Assembly (NCBI RefSeq): GCF_025630775.1
Contig: NZ_JAOSZE010000043.1
Coordinates: forward strand, 27,877-91,876
Length of the DNA: 64,000 nt
Origin: Actinoplanes sp. KI2
GTDB taxonomy: Bacteria; Actinomycetota; Actinomycetes; Mycobacteriales; Micromonosporaceae
Direction: 5' to 3'
How positions within the stretch are numbered: the first letter of the stretch is position 1; each line of letters begins with the position of its first letter. A model generated the notes under the pieces. That model was not told the origin of the DNA and searched no databases. It saw nothing but the letters and a program-made list of their open reading frames with translations. Position numbers and translations under genes: made by a program. Below, in pieces: positions 14,996 through 22,693 of the stretch.

Positions 14996-15987
14996 ACCGC
15001 GTCGATGGTCAGGCCGCCCGAGTCGTTGTCGCCCCCGCCGGCGCGCAGCGTCGTGTTGCGATCGATGCCGTCGGTCTCGTCGCCGTTGAGGATCACCCGG
15101 CCGCCGCCGTCGCGCAGCAGCGCCTTGACCGGCACGCGCACCGGCGTGGTGATCCGCCAGGTGTTCACACCGCCGACCATCCGGATCGGCAGCGTCTCGT
15201 CCGGCGTCGGCAGCGCCATACTGATCCGGGCCACGCCGCCGATCAGGTCGATCCGCCGGATCCAGCCCTTGGCCAGCGCGAAGTTCTCCTCGCGAGCGCC
15301 GCCGGTCATCCGCACCGACCAGGTGACCTTGCTGTTCAACCGCACGTCGAGCCGGCCGGAGCCGTTCTTGTCGACGGCCTGCGCGGTCAGCTGCATGCTG
15401 CTGCCGTCGCGGGTCAGACGCGTCTTGAGTCCGCTGCCGGCGGGCGTGCTGACCCGTACCGGATCGGTTCCGATCGCGGCGACCGTGACGTTGATGACGG
15501 CCACATCGGACGCCAGCTCGAACGTGCCGGAGGTGAACGGCAGCGTCGCGGGCGGTGCGGTCGTGCCGGTCGACGGCGCGGCGCTCCCGGTGGCCGTCGC
15601 CGAGGCGGATGCCGGGGCCGGCGCGATCGACACCGGCGGGCTGGGCGCCGGCTCGGAGGCCGCGGCCGAGGGCTGGGGGGCGCCGGCCACCGGGGTGGCG
15701 GTGTCGCGCTGCACCAGCCGGGTCAGCACCACCACGCTGCCGCCCAGGAACACCATCGTGGCCAGGGCGCCGAGCAGCAGCCGCAGGCCCTTGCGGGCCG
15801 GCGGGGGCGGCGGGCTGATCAGGCGTTGCGGTTGCGGATCTTGCGGGTACGCCGGGGGAGCGGCCGTCGCTCGGTTGTCGGTGTCGGGGTAGTAGTCGGC
15901 CTGCGGGCTCATCCGATGTGGAGCGTCTGGCCAGTAATCGGAGATGCGCGGCCACTCGGCGGTGTTGGGTAGGTCGGAGGCGTCCAC
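14947..15987 (-). CDS. Membrane-anchored protein with extracellular beta-rich domain, unknown
   Basis: 346 residues from the GTG at 15987, preceded by GAGGAGA 8 nt upstream; ATGs at 16044 and 15912 lack such a site. Order: Pro-rich cytoplasmic N terminus (about 1-62), one membrane helix (LLLGALATMVFLGGSVVVLT), a Ser/Ala/Pro/Thr linker (to ~150), then a ~190-residue repetitive beta domain with DxRLNSKVTWSV- and GGVxTWxI-like strands that resemble adhesin-type beta-helices. No enzymatic motif is visible. The final ten residues are encoded inside the 56-bp duplication. Confidence 0.72.
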   Translation of the reverse strand: MDASDLPNTAEWPRISDYWPDAPHRMSPQADYYPDTDNRATAAPPAYPQDPQPQRLISPPPPPARKGLRLLLGALATMVFLGGSVVVLTRLVQRDTATPVAGAPQPSAAASEPAPSPPVSIAPAPASASATATGSAAPSTGTTAPPATLPFTSGTFELASDVAVINVTVAAIGTDPVRVSTPAGSGLKTRLTRDGSSMQLTAQAVDKNGSGRLDVRLNSKVTWSVRMTGGAREENFALAKGWIRRIDLIGGVARISMALPTPDETLPIRMVGGVNTWRITTPVRVPVKALLRDGGGRVILNGDETDGIDRNTTLRAGGGDNDSGGLTIDAVSGLGTLIVAPAAGTG

Positions 15988-16196
15988 GCGATCGTCTCCT
16001 CGAGTGCGGCTACGGATGGCGTCGACTGGCAATACGCAGCGCACCCGGCCGGGAGTTCATTTTCTCGCCACGGACTCGGGAAGACGGCCAAAGAAGGGCT
16101 TAAATCTCACTCTTGCCCTTCGTGCCCTTCGCCGCAAGAATGCCTTTTCGAGAGTTTAAGAGTGCCTTAGGCGACGGCCGTAGGAGCGGATGCTAC

Positions 16197-16988
16197 ATGC
16201 GTCACGACAGCTATCGGAGCGTCGCCTATCGCGCCCTTCCGTCCGGTCCCGCCGCGGCTCAGGCCGCCCGGGCGCGGCGGGTGCTCGTGGCGTGCGCGCT
16301 CGCCGTGGCGTCCGGGGTGGCCGCCCTGCTGACGTTTCTCTACCCGCCCGGCGATCCCGCCGGGCCGGAGCAGGTGGTGCAACAGCTCATCAACCCGCCG
16401 GTGGACTGGATCCCGTCCCCGCCGGTGTCGGTGCTCCCGGCGCCGAGCAGCAGTTTCACCACGGCTCCGGTGGACGCCGGTCCGACCCGAAGCCGCGCCA
16501 CGCCGCGGACGACGTCGGCGTCGACGTCCCCGAAGCCGTCCGCACAGCCGGCCCCGGCGGCCGAGCTGAAGGTGGGCGCGACGGTCGGCCTGGCGGTCGC
16601 GGCGGCACCGGACTACCGGGTGCGGCACCGCGACTTCATCGGCCGGGTGGACCGGTTCGGATCGGGCACCGACGCTCGGGAACGCGCGGATTCCCAATTC
16701 GTGGTCCGAAACGGACTCGGCCGGGACGGCTGCATTTCGCTCGAATCAGTAAACCTTCCGGGCTATTTCCTGCGGCACCGGGACTTCGTTCTCCGGCTCG
16801 ACCGGCGCGACCGATCGGAATTGTTCGCCCAGGACGCCACCTTCTGCACGGCGCCGGCCCGCGGCGGGACCGCCTTCGTTCTGGAATCGATCAATTATCC
16901 GGGGCGGGCGCTGGTCGTGCACCGGGACTACGTCATCTACCTCGACACGGGCCAGGGTACGGCGTTCGTTGTGCGCTCGCCGGTCTAG
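16197..16988 (+). CDS. Membrane-anchored AbfB-domain (arabinose-binding) protein
   Basis: 263 residues from the ATG at 16197 (GGAG upstream at loose spacing). A basic N terminus and one membrane helix (VLVACALAVASGVAALLTFLY, split by eye), then a Pro/Ser/Thr linker, then a ~135-residue domain with three imperfect copies of 'RHRDFxxRxD' / 'HRDYVIYLD'. This is the repeat of the alpha-L-arabinofuranosidase B carbohydrate-binding domain (AbfB, CBM42-like). There is no catalytic domain, so it probably anchors or senses arabinan or arabinogalactan at the cell surface. It is divergent from the preceding gene across 209 bp of AT-richer DNA. Confidence 0.8.
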   Translation: MRHDSYRSVAYRALPSGPAAAQAARARRVLVACALAVASGVAALLTFLYPPGDPAGPEQVVQQLINPPVDWIPSPPVSVLPAPSSSFTTAPVDAGPTRSRATPRTTSASTSPKPSAQPAPAAELKVGATVGLAVAAAPDYRVRHRDFIGRVDRFGSGTDARERADSQFVVRNGLGRDGCISLESVNLPGYFLRHRDFVLRLDRRDRSELFAQDATFCTAPARGGTAFVLESINYPGRALVVHRDYVIYLDTGQGTAFVVRSPV

Positions 16989-16999
16989 ATTTACCGGTC

Positions 17000-17281
17000 A
17001 TGACTGACCTTCTGCTGGCCGTCGTGGTGGAGATGCGGGACGGCGCCGTCGCGGCCGGGCAGCGGTACGAGGACGAGGTGCTCGGGCTGCTCGGCCGGCA
17101 CGGCGGGACGCTGGAGCGGCGCCTGCGCAGCGGTGACGGTGCCACCGAGGTGCAGCTCATACGGTTCGGCGCGGCGGCCGGGCTGGAGGACTTTCTGGCC
17201 GATCCGGATCGGCTTGCGCTGCGGGCCGCGGTCGGCGAGGACGCGCCGGCCGCGCGCGTCGTCGAGGTGCGCGACGTGTAG
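17000..17281 (+). CDS. Small alpha/beta-barrel-like protein (DUF1330-like)
   Basis: 93 residues starting at ATG 17000, 11 bp after the AbfB gene. The pattern 'EMRDGAVAAGQRYEDEVLGLLGRHGGTLERRL...EVQLIRFGAAAGLEDFLADPDR' is that of dimeric alpha-beta plait proteins (DUF1330 or antibiotic-biosynthesis monooxygenase group). A catalytic activity cannot be assigned. It may be co-transcribed with the gene before it. Confidence 0.7.
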   Translation: MTDLLLAVVVEMRDGAVAAGQRYEDEVLGLLGRHGGTLERRLRSGDGATEVQLIRFGAAAGLEDFLADPDRLALRAAVGEDAPAARVVEVRDV

Positions 17282-17303
17282 CGCGACCGGCGATGCGTAC
17301 CGT

Positions 17304-18314
17304 CTAGGCTCCTGCCTGCTCCAGGCGGTTCAGCTGCTCCTCGGTCAGCTTGACGTCCAGCGCGGGCAGGGCGTTCTCGAACTGCTCCGGCGTGCGCGGG
17401 CCGATCAGCGGGATGACACGGGGGCCGGTCTGGTGCAGCAGCCAGGCCAGGACCAGCTGGTTCGGGGTGACGCCGGCCTCGGCGGCCACCTCGGTGACCG
17501 CGGCCAGGCGGGCGTCGGCGTCGGGCCCGGCGTAGCTGTCCATCATCCAGTGGCTCGCACGCTTCTCGGGGCTGTCGTAGATGCCCTTCACGATCGGCGA
17601 GTAGGCGACCAGCGTCTGATCGTCGTTGTCCCGCAGGTAGTCCAGCTGCTCGGCGTCCACGATGGAAGCCGAGGCCAGGCCGGCCCGCGGGCGCAGGTAG
17701 CTGTGCTGCTGCTGGACGGCGACCGGGAGCGGCCAGCCGTTGCGCGCGCACAGTCCGCGGATGCGCTCCAGGCGCCAGGTGCGCACGTTCGACCAGCCCA
17801 GGTAGCGAACCTTGCCCTGCTGGACGAAACCGGCCAGCGCCTCGAGCGTCTCCTCGGGCGGGGTGGCCCGGTCGTCGACGTGAATGTAGTAGAGGTCGAC
17901 GTGGTCGGTGCCGAGCCGGCGCAGGCTGCCGTCGAGGGCGTCGCGCAGGGTCTTCGCACCGGCGCCGGCGAAGGTGCGACGGGCCAGCTCCCAGTTGGCG
18001 GTGCCGTCCTCGGCCCACAGGTCGGGGGAGTAGTGCGGCAGCGCGCTGCCCTTGGTGGCGAGGAAGACCCGGTCCCGCTTGCCGCCGTCGCGCATCCAGC
18101 GGCCGAGCAGTTCCTCGCTGTCGCCGCCGCGGCCGCCCTTGCGGGCCCACCATTCGTAGCAGTCGGCGGTGTCGATGAACGAGCCACCCACCTCCAGGTA
18201 CCGGTCGAGGATCCGGATCGAGTCCGATTCGCCGGTGGCGTTCCCCATCTGCATAGCGCCCAGGGCGAGCTGGCTGACCTGCCGGCCGGTGCGGCCGAGT
18301 TCGATCGTCTGCAT
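17304..18314 (-). CDS. Aldo/keto reductase
   Basis: 336 residues, NADPH-dependent oxidoreductase of the AKR fold. The catalytic tetrad is visible: Asp in 'FIDTADCYEWW', Tyr in the same segment, Lys in 'VFLATKGS' and His in 'LYYIHVDDR'. The C-terminal 'LVLAWLLHQTGPRVIPLIGPRTPEQFENAL' is the NADP-binding loop. The physiological substrate is unknown. Its promoter (18322-18352) has the MerR-type architecture and predicts a leaderless mRNA, so the enzyme is likely induced by a stress or thiol-reactive signal. Confidence 0.9.
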   Translation of the reverse strand: MQTIELGRTGRQVSQLALGAMQMGNATGESDSIRILDRYLEVGGSFIDTADCYEWWARKGGRGGDSEELLGRWMRDGGKRDRVFLATKGSALPHYSPDLWAEDGTANWELARRTFAGAGAKTLRDALDGSLRRLGTDHVDLYYIHVDDRATPPEETLEALAGFVQQGKVRYLGWSNVRTWRLERIRGLCARNGWPLPVAVQQQHSYLRPRAGLASASIVDAEQLDYLRDNDDQTLVAYSPIVKGIYDSPEKRASHWMMDSYAGPDADARLAAVTEVAAEAGVTPNQLVLAWLLHQTGPRVIPLIGPRTPEQFENALPALDVKLTEEQLNRLEQAGA

Positions 18315-18321
18315 GACGACG

Positions 18322-18352
18322 ACGCTATTTCCTGGAGTGCGCTCCAGGTCAA
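18322..18352 (-). promoter_or_regulatory. MerR-type promoter of the aldo/keto reductase
   Basis: On the minus strand: -35 TTGACC (18352-18347), a 19-bp spacer holding the dyad CCTGGAG-n4-CTCCAGG, and -10 TAGCGT (18327-18322). The over-long 19-bp spacer with a dyad inside is diagnostic of MerR-family activation. The -10 lies 7 bp before the ATG, so the transcript is probably leaderless. The MerR gene itself is not in this window. Confidence 0.75.
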
Positions 18353-18397
18353 GCGCCAGTGTGCGTGGGTCCGGACGGTTCGGGGTATGTCGATGGC

Positions 18398-19963
18398 ATG
18401 ACCACCGCCGGGCCGGGACTGGTGGCCGGGCGGTATCGGGTGACCGAATCGCTCGGCGAGGGCGGCATGGGCCGGGTCTGGCGGGCCCGGGACGTGGTGC
18501 TGGACCGCGACGTGGCGGTCAAGGAGGTCGTGCTCCCCGCCGAGCTGCTCGCGCGCGAACGGGATGCGCTGCGCCGGCGGACGCTGCGCGAGGCGCGGGC
18601 GGCGGCGCGGCTGACGCATCCGAACGTGGCGCGGGTGTTCGACGTCTTCGAGGTCGACGAGCACCCATGGATCGTTCTCGAGCACGTCCCGTCGCGGTCG
18701 CTGCAGGAGGTGCTGGACGCGGAGGGGTCGCTCGAACCGCGGCGGGTGGCGCAGATCGGGCTGGCGCTGCTCGATGCGCTGCGGGCGGCGCACCGGGCCG
18801 GGGTGCTGCACCGGGACGTGAAACCGTCCAATGTGCTGCTGGCCGCGGACGGCCGGGTGGTGCTGACCGACTTCGGGATCGCGACGATCGAGGAGGACGG
18901 CGGCACCACCAGCTCCGATCTGCTGCTCGGGTCGCCGCAGTACATGGCGCCGGAGCGGGCGCTGCGCGGAGAGTCGGTGGCGGCCTCGGATCTGTGGTCA
19001 CTCGGGGCGACGTTGTACGCGGCGGTGGAGGGGCGGCCGCCATATCAGCGGCCATCGGCGGTGGGGACGTTGATGGCGCTGGCGGCGGAGGAGCCGGAGG
19101 CGCCGCGGCAGGCCGGTGTGCTGGGAGCAGTGCTGGCGGGGCTGCTGCGCAAGGATCCGGAGCGCCGCATCGATGCGGACGAGGCGGGGCGACTGCTGCG
19201 GGCCGCCGCGGCGCCGGTCGAGGAATCGTCCGCCGTCGTCCGCTCGTGGCTGCGGCGCTGGCGGTGGGTGCTCGCGCTGTCGGTGACGCTTCTGATCGTC
19301 GCCGGCACGGTCGTCGTCCTGGCGGCCACCGCGGAGCGCGCGGGGAACGGCGAGCGCGCGGGGAACGGTGAGCAAGCGGGGAACGGTGAGCGAGCGGGGA
19401 CCGGGCTGGCACCGTCCGCCGGGCCGACCGAAGCGACGTCCCCGAGCCCATCGGTCACCCCGTCGGTCCCCTCCTCGGCCGCGGCGCGTCCGGATGCGAG
19501 CTCGGGCAGCCGGGTGACCCTGCCCGCCGTGCCGAGCGGATGGACCGACTACCGCGATCCGACCGGGTTCTCGGTGTACGTGCCGAAGGGGTGGACCAGA
19601 TCGCGGGAGGGGTCGATCGTGTACTTCCGCGGCGCGGGCCGGGTCCTCGGCATCGATCAGACCACGCACCCGAACATGAACCCGGTCGCGGACTGGCGGG
19701 GCAAGGCGGACTACCGCGTCGCGCACGGTGACTTCCCGGGATACCACGAGGTCCACATCGTGGCGGTCAACTACTTCGTCAAGGCCGCGGACTGGGAGTT
19801 CACCTTCGACGGGTCGCACGCCCGGCAGCACGTCAACAACCGCGGCGTGGTGGTGAACGATCATCAGGCGTACGGAATCTATTGGCAGACGCCGGATTCG
19901 TCGTGGGGCGACGCGTACCCGGACCTGCAGTTGGTCTTCCGTAGTTTCCGGCCCCGGCCCTGA
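18398..19963 (+). CDS. Transmembrane serine/threonine protein kinase (PknB-like)
   Basis: 521 residues from the ATG at 18398. The kinase domain (residues ~11-265) is complete: glycine loop LGEGGMG (19-25), VAVKEV with Lys42, HRDVKPSN, DFGIA and APE. A juxtamembrane stretch leads to one membrane helix (~288-308). Outside the membrane lies a 6-residue repeat (AGNGER) encoded by four 18-bp DNA repeats, a Ser/Pro linker, and a ~150-residue C-terminal domain without PASTA repeats. That external domain resembles others found on actinobacterial kinases but I cannot assign a ligand. Confidence 0.9.
   Translation: MTTAGPGLVAGRYRVTESLGEGGMGRVWRARDVVLDRDVAVKEVVLPAELLARERDALRRRTLREARAAARLTHPNVARVFDVFEVDEHPWIVLEHVPSRSLQEVLDAEGSLEPRRVAQIGLALLDALRAAHRAGVLHRDVKPSNVLLAADGRVVLTDFGIATIEEDGGTTSSDLLLGSPQYMAPERALRGESVAASDLWSLGATLYAAVEGRPPYQRPSAVGTLMALAAEEPEAPRQAGVLGAVLAGLLRKDPERRIDADEAGRLLRAAAAPVEESSAVVRSWLRRWRWVLALSVTLLIVAGTVVVLAATAERAGNGERAGNGEQAGNGERAGTGLAPSAGPTEATSPSPSVTPSVPSSAAARPDASSGSRVTLPAVPSGWTDYRDPTGFSVYVPKGWTRSREGSIVYFRGAGRVLGIDQTTHPNMNPVADWRGKADYRVAHGDFPGYHEVHIVAVNYFVKAADWEFTFDGSHARQHVNNRGVVVNDHQAYGIYWQTPDSSWGDAYPDLQLVFRSFRPRP
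19334..19405 (+). repeat. 18-bp tandem repeat x4 in the kinase gene
   Basis: Units at 19334-19351, 19352-19369, 19370-19387 and 19388-19405 encode a 6-residue repeat just outside the membrane helix of the kinase. The unit keeps the frame. Confidence 0.85.
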
Positions 19964-19973
19964 CCAGGCAGAA

Positions 19974-20011
19974 TAGCCGAGCGGCTAGGTGCCCGCATTA
20001 CCCGGTAGCAT
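19974..20011 (+). promoter_or_regulatory. TetR operator and promoter
   Basis: TAGCCG-AG-CGGCTA (19974-19987) is a perfect palindrome. A -10 TAGCAT (20006-20011) lies 7 bp before the TetR ATG, so the palindrome covers the -35 region of a leaderless promoter. This layout suits autorepression by the downstream TetR protein. Confidence 0.45.
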
Positions 20012-20017
20012 CCCGGA

Positions 20018-20566
20018 ATGCACGAGAACCGGCCCGGCACGGCCCGCGAGCGGTTGCTCGCCGCGGCGCTCGACCTGTTTGCCGAGCACGGGGTGAGCGG
20101 CACGTCGCTGCAGATGATCGCCGACCGGCTCGGCGTCACCAAGGCGGCCGTCTACCACCAGTTCCAGTCCAAGGACGACATCGTGCTCGCAGTGATCCAT
20201 CCGGCGCTCGAGCGGCTCGGGCCGCTCGCCGACCACGCCGAGGCGCAGCGGGGGCAGACCGCCCGCCGGGAGACGGTGCTGGCCGGGATCGTCGACCTGG
20301 TCGTGGACGAGCGCAAGGTGACGACCACGCTCAGCTTCGATCCGGTCGTGAAACGCCTCGTCAGCGCGCATCCGGCGCTGCGCTCGCTGCACCGCATCCG
20401 GCAGCTGCTCGGCGGCAGCGCGCCCGACCCGGGCAGCCGGGTGCGGATAGCGGTGCTGAGCGGCGGGCTGATCATGGCGGGGGCCGACCCGGCGGTGAAG
20501 GGCCTCGACGACGAGGACTTCCGCGACCACCTGCTGGCGGCGGCCCGCCGCATCCTGAAAGGCTGA
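20018..20566 (+). CDS. TetR family transcriptional regulator
   Basis: 182 residues. The N-terminal helix-turn-helix is typical: 'ARERLLAAALDLFAEHG', 'TSLQMIADRLGVTKAAVYHQF'. The C-terminal half is the variable ligand domain. It starts at the first base or two of the predicted transcript. No target gene is obvious: the kinase is upstream in the same direction and the reductase operon follows after 262 bp. The last four codons and the stop form the first unit of a 25-bp tandem array that continues past the gene. Confidence 0.87.
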   Translation: MHENRPGTARERLLAAALDLFAEHGVSGTSLQMIADRLGVTKAAVYHQFQSKDDIVLAVIHPALERLGPLADHAEAQRGQTARRETVLAGIVDLVVDERKVTTTLSFDPVVKRLVSAHPALRSLHRIRQLLGGSAPDPGSRVRIAVLSGGLIMAGADPAVKGLDDEDFRDHLLAAARRILKG

Positions 20567-20701
20567 CCGGGGCGCGATCCTGAAAGGCTGACCGGGGCGC
20601 GATCCTGAAAGGCTGACCGGGGCGCGATCCTGAAAGGCTGACCGGGGCGCGATCCTCAAAGGCTGACCGCGGCGCGATCCTCAAAGGCTGACCGCGGCGC
20701 G
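20552..20701. repeat. 25-bp tandem repeat x6 starting inside the TetR gene end
   Basis: Units begin at 20552, 20577, 20602, 20627, 20652 and 20677. The first holds the last four codons and stop of the TetR gene (ATCCTGAAAGGCTGA). The first four units carry GAAA and the last two carry CAAA and CGCGG, so the copies have begun to diverge. The array lies downstream of the stop, in the gap before the reductase operon. Confidence 0.9.
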
Positions 20702-20766
20702 CCGAGCCGCTGATCGGGAAGTGCGCGGGCCGAGTGCAGCACCCCGCCCACCCGGTCATTTTCGCG

Positions 20767-20784
20767 CTCTTAGCCAACTCTTAG
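20767..20784 (+). promoter_or_regulatory. CTCTTAG direct repeats, likely OmpR-type response-regulator site
   Basis: CTCTTAG occurs at 20767-20773 and 20778-20784, an 11-bp period. Tandem half-sites one helical turn apart are the normal binding pattern of OmpR/PhoB response regulators. They lie about 45 bp upstream of an operon that ends with such a regulator and its kinase, so autoregulation is likely. Confidence 0.5.
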
Positions 20785-20828
20785 GGAAGCGTGCGGCACC
20801 TTTAACCTGCGCCGTCGATGGTAGGAGC

Positions 20829-22205
20829 ATGTCCATCGCGTCGCCGCCGATCGTCCGCCGTGCTCCGGCGGCTCCACGGTGGTGGGCGGATCTGGGTGGC
20901 CTGGCGGCCGGGACGTCGTTGCTGGTCGTGACGGCGCTCTGGGTGTCGGATGGCGGCGTGCAGGCGCTGTCGGACGGCAGCTTCGCGCTCGCCGCCGGCC
21001 AGATCACCGGGCTGTGGGCGGCCGACCTGCTGTTGCTGCAGGTGCTGCTGATGGCCCGGGTGCCGATCGTGGAGCGCGCGTTCGGTCAGGATCGGCTGGC
21101 CCGGTGGCACCGGTGGGTCGGTTTCAGCTCGTTCTGGCTGATGGTGACGCATATTGTGCTCATCACGATCGGGTATGGCAGCCTCGTCCGGTTCGTCCAG
21201 ACCTTCTGGGAGCTGACCGTCGACTATCCGGGCATGCTGCTCGCGGTGGCCGGCAGCGCGCTGCTCGTCCTGGTCGTGGTGACCTCGCTGCGCGCGGCCC
21301 GTCGCAGGTTGCGCTACGAGTCGTGGCATCTGCTGCACCTGTACGCGTACCTGGGCGTCGGTCTGGCACTTCCGCATCAGCTCTGGACCGGTCAGGACTT
21401 TCTCGCCTCGCCGGCCGCCACGGTCTACTGGTGGACGCTCTACGCGGTGTCGGCGGGGGCGGTCGTCGCATACCGGATCGGCCTGCCCGCCTGGCGCAAC
21501 TGGCGGCACCGCCTGGTCGTCTCCCATGTGGCCGTGGAGGGGCCGGGTCTCACCTCGGTCTACCTGAGCGGGCGGGAGCTCGATCGGCTGCCGGTGCGGG
21601 CCGGACAGTTCTTCCAGTGGCGGTTCCTGGACGGTCCTGGTTGGTCGCGATCGCATCCGTACTCGCTGAGCGCCACGCCGCACGGCGGCCTCCTGCGGAT
21701 CACCGTGAAGGATCTGGGCGACGGCAGCGCCCGGGTGGCGAGGCTGTCACCGGGGACGAAGGCGCTGGTCGAGGGGCCGTACGGAAAGCTCACCAGCGAG
21801 ACGTACGCCGGCGGCCCGGTCACCATGCTCGCCTGCGGGATCGGCGTGACCCCGCTGCTGTCGCTGCTCGGCGAGCTGCCGTACGGGCCCGGCGAGGCGA
21901 CGCTGATCTACCGGGCCCGCAGCGAGGCGGAGATCGCGTTCCGGTACGAGCTGGAGTGGTTCGCGGCGCGGCGCGGCGTCCGGGTGGTCTACCTGCTCGG
22001 CCGGCGCGCGCAGCGGGAGTCGTGGTTGCCGGCGCAGTACGCGGACCACGCGGACGCGGCGGCGCTGACCGAGATCGCGCCGTACGTGGCGCGGTCGGAC
22101 GTGTACATCTGCGGGCCCGAGGTGTGGGCGGAGGCGGCCCGGGCGGCGGCGCGGCAGGCGGGGACGCCGGCCGAGCGGGTGCACACCGAACTGTTCTCGT
22201 GGTGA
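20829..22205 (+). CDS. Ferric reductase-like transmembrane / ferredoxin-NADP reductase domain protein
   Basis: 458 residues from the ATG at 20829. The N-terminal ~200 residues carry about six membrane helices with paired histidines for heme ('WHRWVGFSSFWLMVTHIV', 'ESWHLLHLYAYLGVGLALPHQ'). The C-terminal half is an FAD/NAD(P)-binding reductase: 'RAGQFFQWRFL', 'HPYSLSATP', 'LACGIGVTPLLSLL', 'YICGPEVW'. The protein moves electrons from cytosolic NAD(P)H across the membrane. The next gene encodes an FMN-binding extracytoplasmic protein, a likely electron acceptor. First gene of a four-gene operon. Confidence 0.9.
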   Translation: MSIASPPIVRRAPAAPRWWADLGGLAAGTSLLVVTALWVSDGGVQALSDGSFALAAGQITGLWAADLLLLQVLLMARVPIVERAFGQDRLARWHRWVGFSSFWLMVTHIVLITIGYGSLVRFVQTFWELTVDYPGMLLAVAGSALLVLVVVTSLRAARRRLRYESWHLLHLYAYLGVGLALPHQLWTGQDFLASPAATVYWWTLYAVSAGAVVAYRIGLPAWRNWRHRLVVSHVAVEGPGLTSVYLSGRELDRLPVRAGQFFQWRFLDGPGWSRSHPYSLSATPHGGLLRITVKDLGDGSARVARLSPGTKALVEGPYGKLTSETYAGGPVTMLACGIGVTPLLSLLGELPYGPGEATLIYRARSEAEIAFRYELEWFAARRGVRVVYLLGRRAQRESWLPAQYADHADAAALTEIAPYVARSDVYICGPEVWAEAARAAARQAGTPAERVHTELFSW

Positions 22206-22221
22206 AGACGGAAGGGACGAG

Positions 22222-22683
22222 ATGCGGCGGATAACACTGTGGCTGTTCTCCACGGTGGCGGCGGTGGTGTTGCTGTTCAGCTATCGGACCAGCTTGGCAG
22301 GGCCGTCCTCCGCCCCGGCTGTCGCCTCGGCGCCGCTGAACGCCGGTTCCGGCGGGGAGAGCGACGACGACGGGCCGGCGACCGGCGGCGCCTCGACGAG
22401 CGGCGGCAAGACGTACGCCGGGTCGGTCGCGCAGACCCGCTGGGGGCCGCTGCAGGTCAGCATCACCGTCTCGGGCGGAAAGATCACCGACGTGGCGGTG
22501 CCGACCTACCCGAGCAACAACGGCCGCGACGTGGAGATCAACTCGCAGGCGCTGCCGATCCTGCGCCAGGAGACCCTCGACCGGCAGAGCGCCGACATCG
22601 ACGCGGTCTCCGGCGCTACCGTCACCAGCGACGGCTACAAGGAGTCGCTGCAGTCCGCGCTGGACGCCGCGAACCTGAGGTGA
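22222..22683 (+). CDS. FMN-binding domain protein, membrane-anchored
   Basis: 153 residues. An N-terminal membrane anchor (ITLWLFSTVAAVVLLFSY) and a Gly/Ser linker lead to an FMN-binding domain (PF04205-like). The domain ends with SGATVTSDGYKES (about residues 130-142), where the second Thr of the 'SGAT-x-T' motif normally carries covalent FMN added by an ApbE-type transferase. No apbE gene lies in this window. It probably accepts electrons from the reductase encoded 16 bp upstream. Confidence 0.87.
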   Translation: MRRITLWLFSTVAAVVLLFSYRTSLAGPSSAPAVASAPLNAGSGGESDDDGPATGGASTSGGKTYAGSVAQTRWGPLQVSITVSGGKITDVAVPTYPSNNGRDVEINSQALPILRQETLDRQSADIDAVSGATVTSDGYKESLQSALDAANLR

Positions 22684-22693
22684 GAGGGGACCC

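Noticed and set aside
20552..20701. Possible CRISPR array (regular repeats)
   Set aside because: Units are contiguous with no spacers and derive from the end of the TetR gene; no cas genes are present.
22222..22683. Electron-transport RnfG subunit
   Set aside because: Only the FMN-binding domain is present and no other rnf gene is nearby; the context is a ferric-reductase-like operon.
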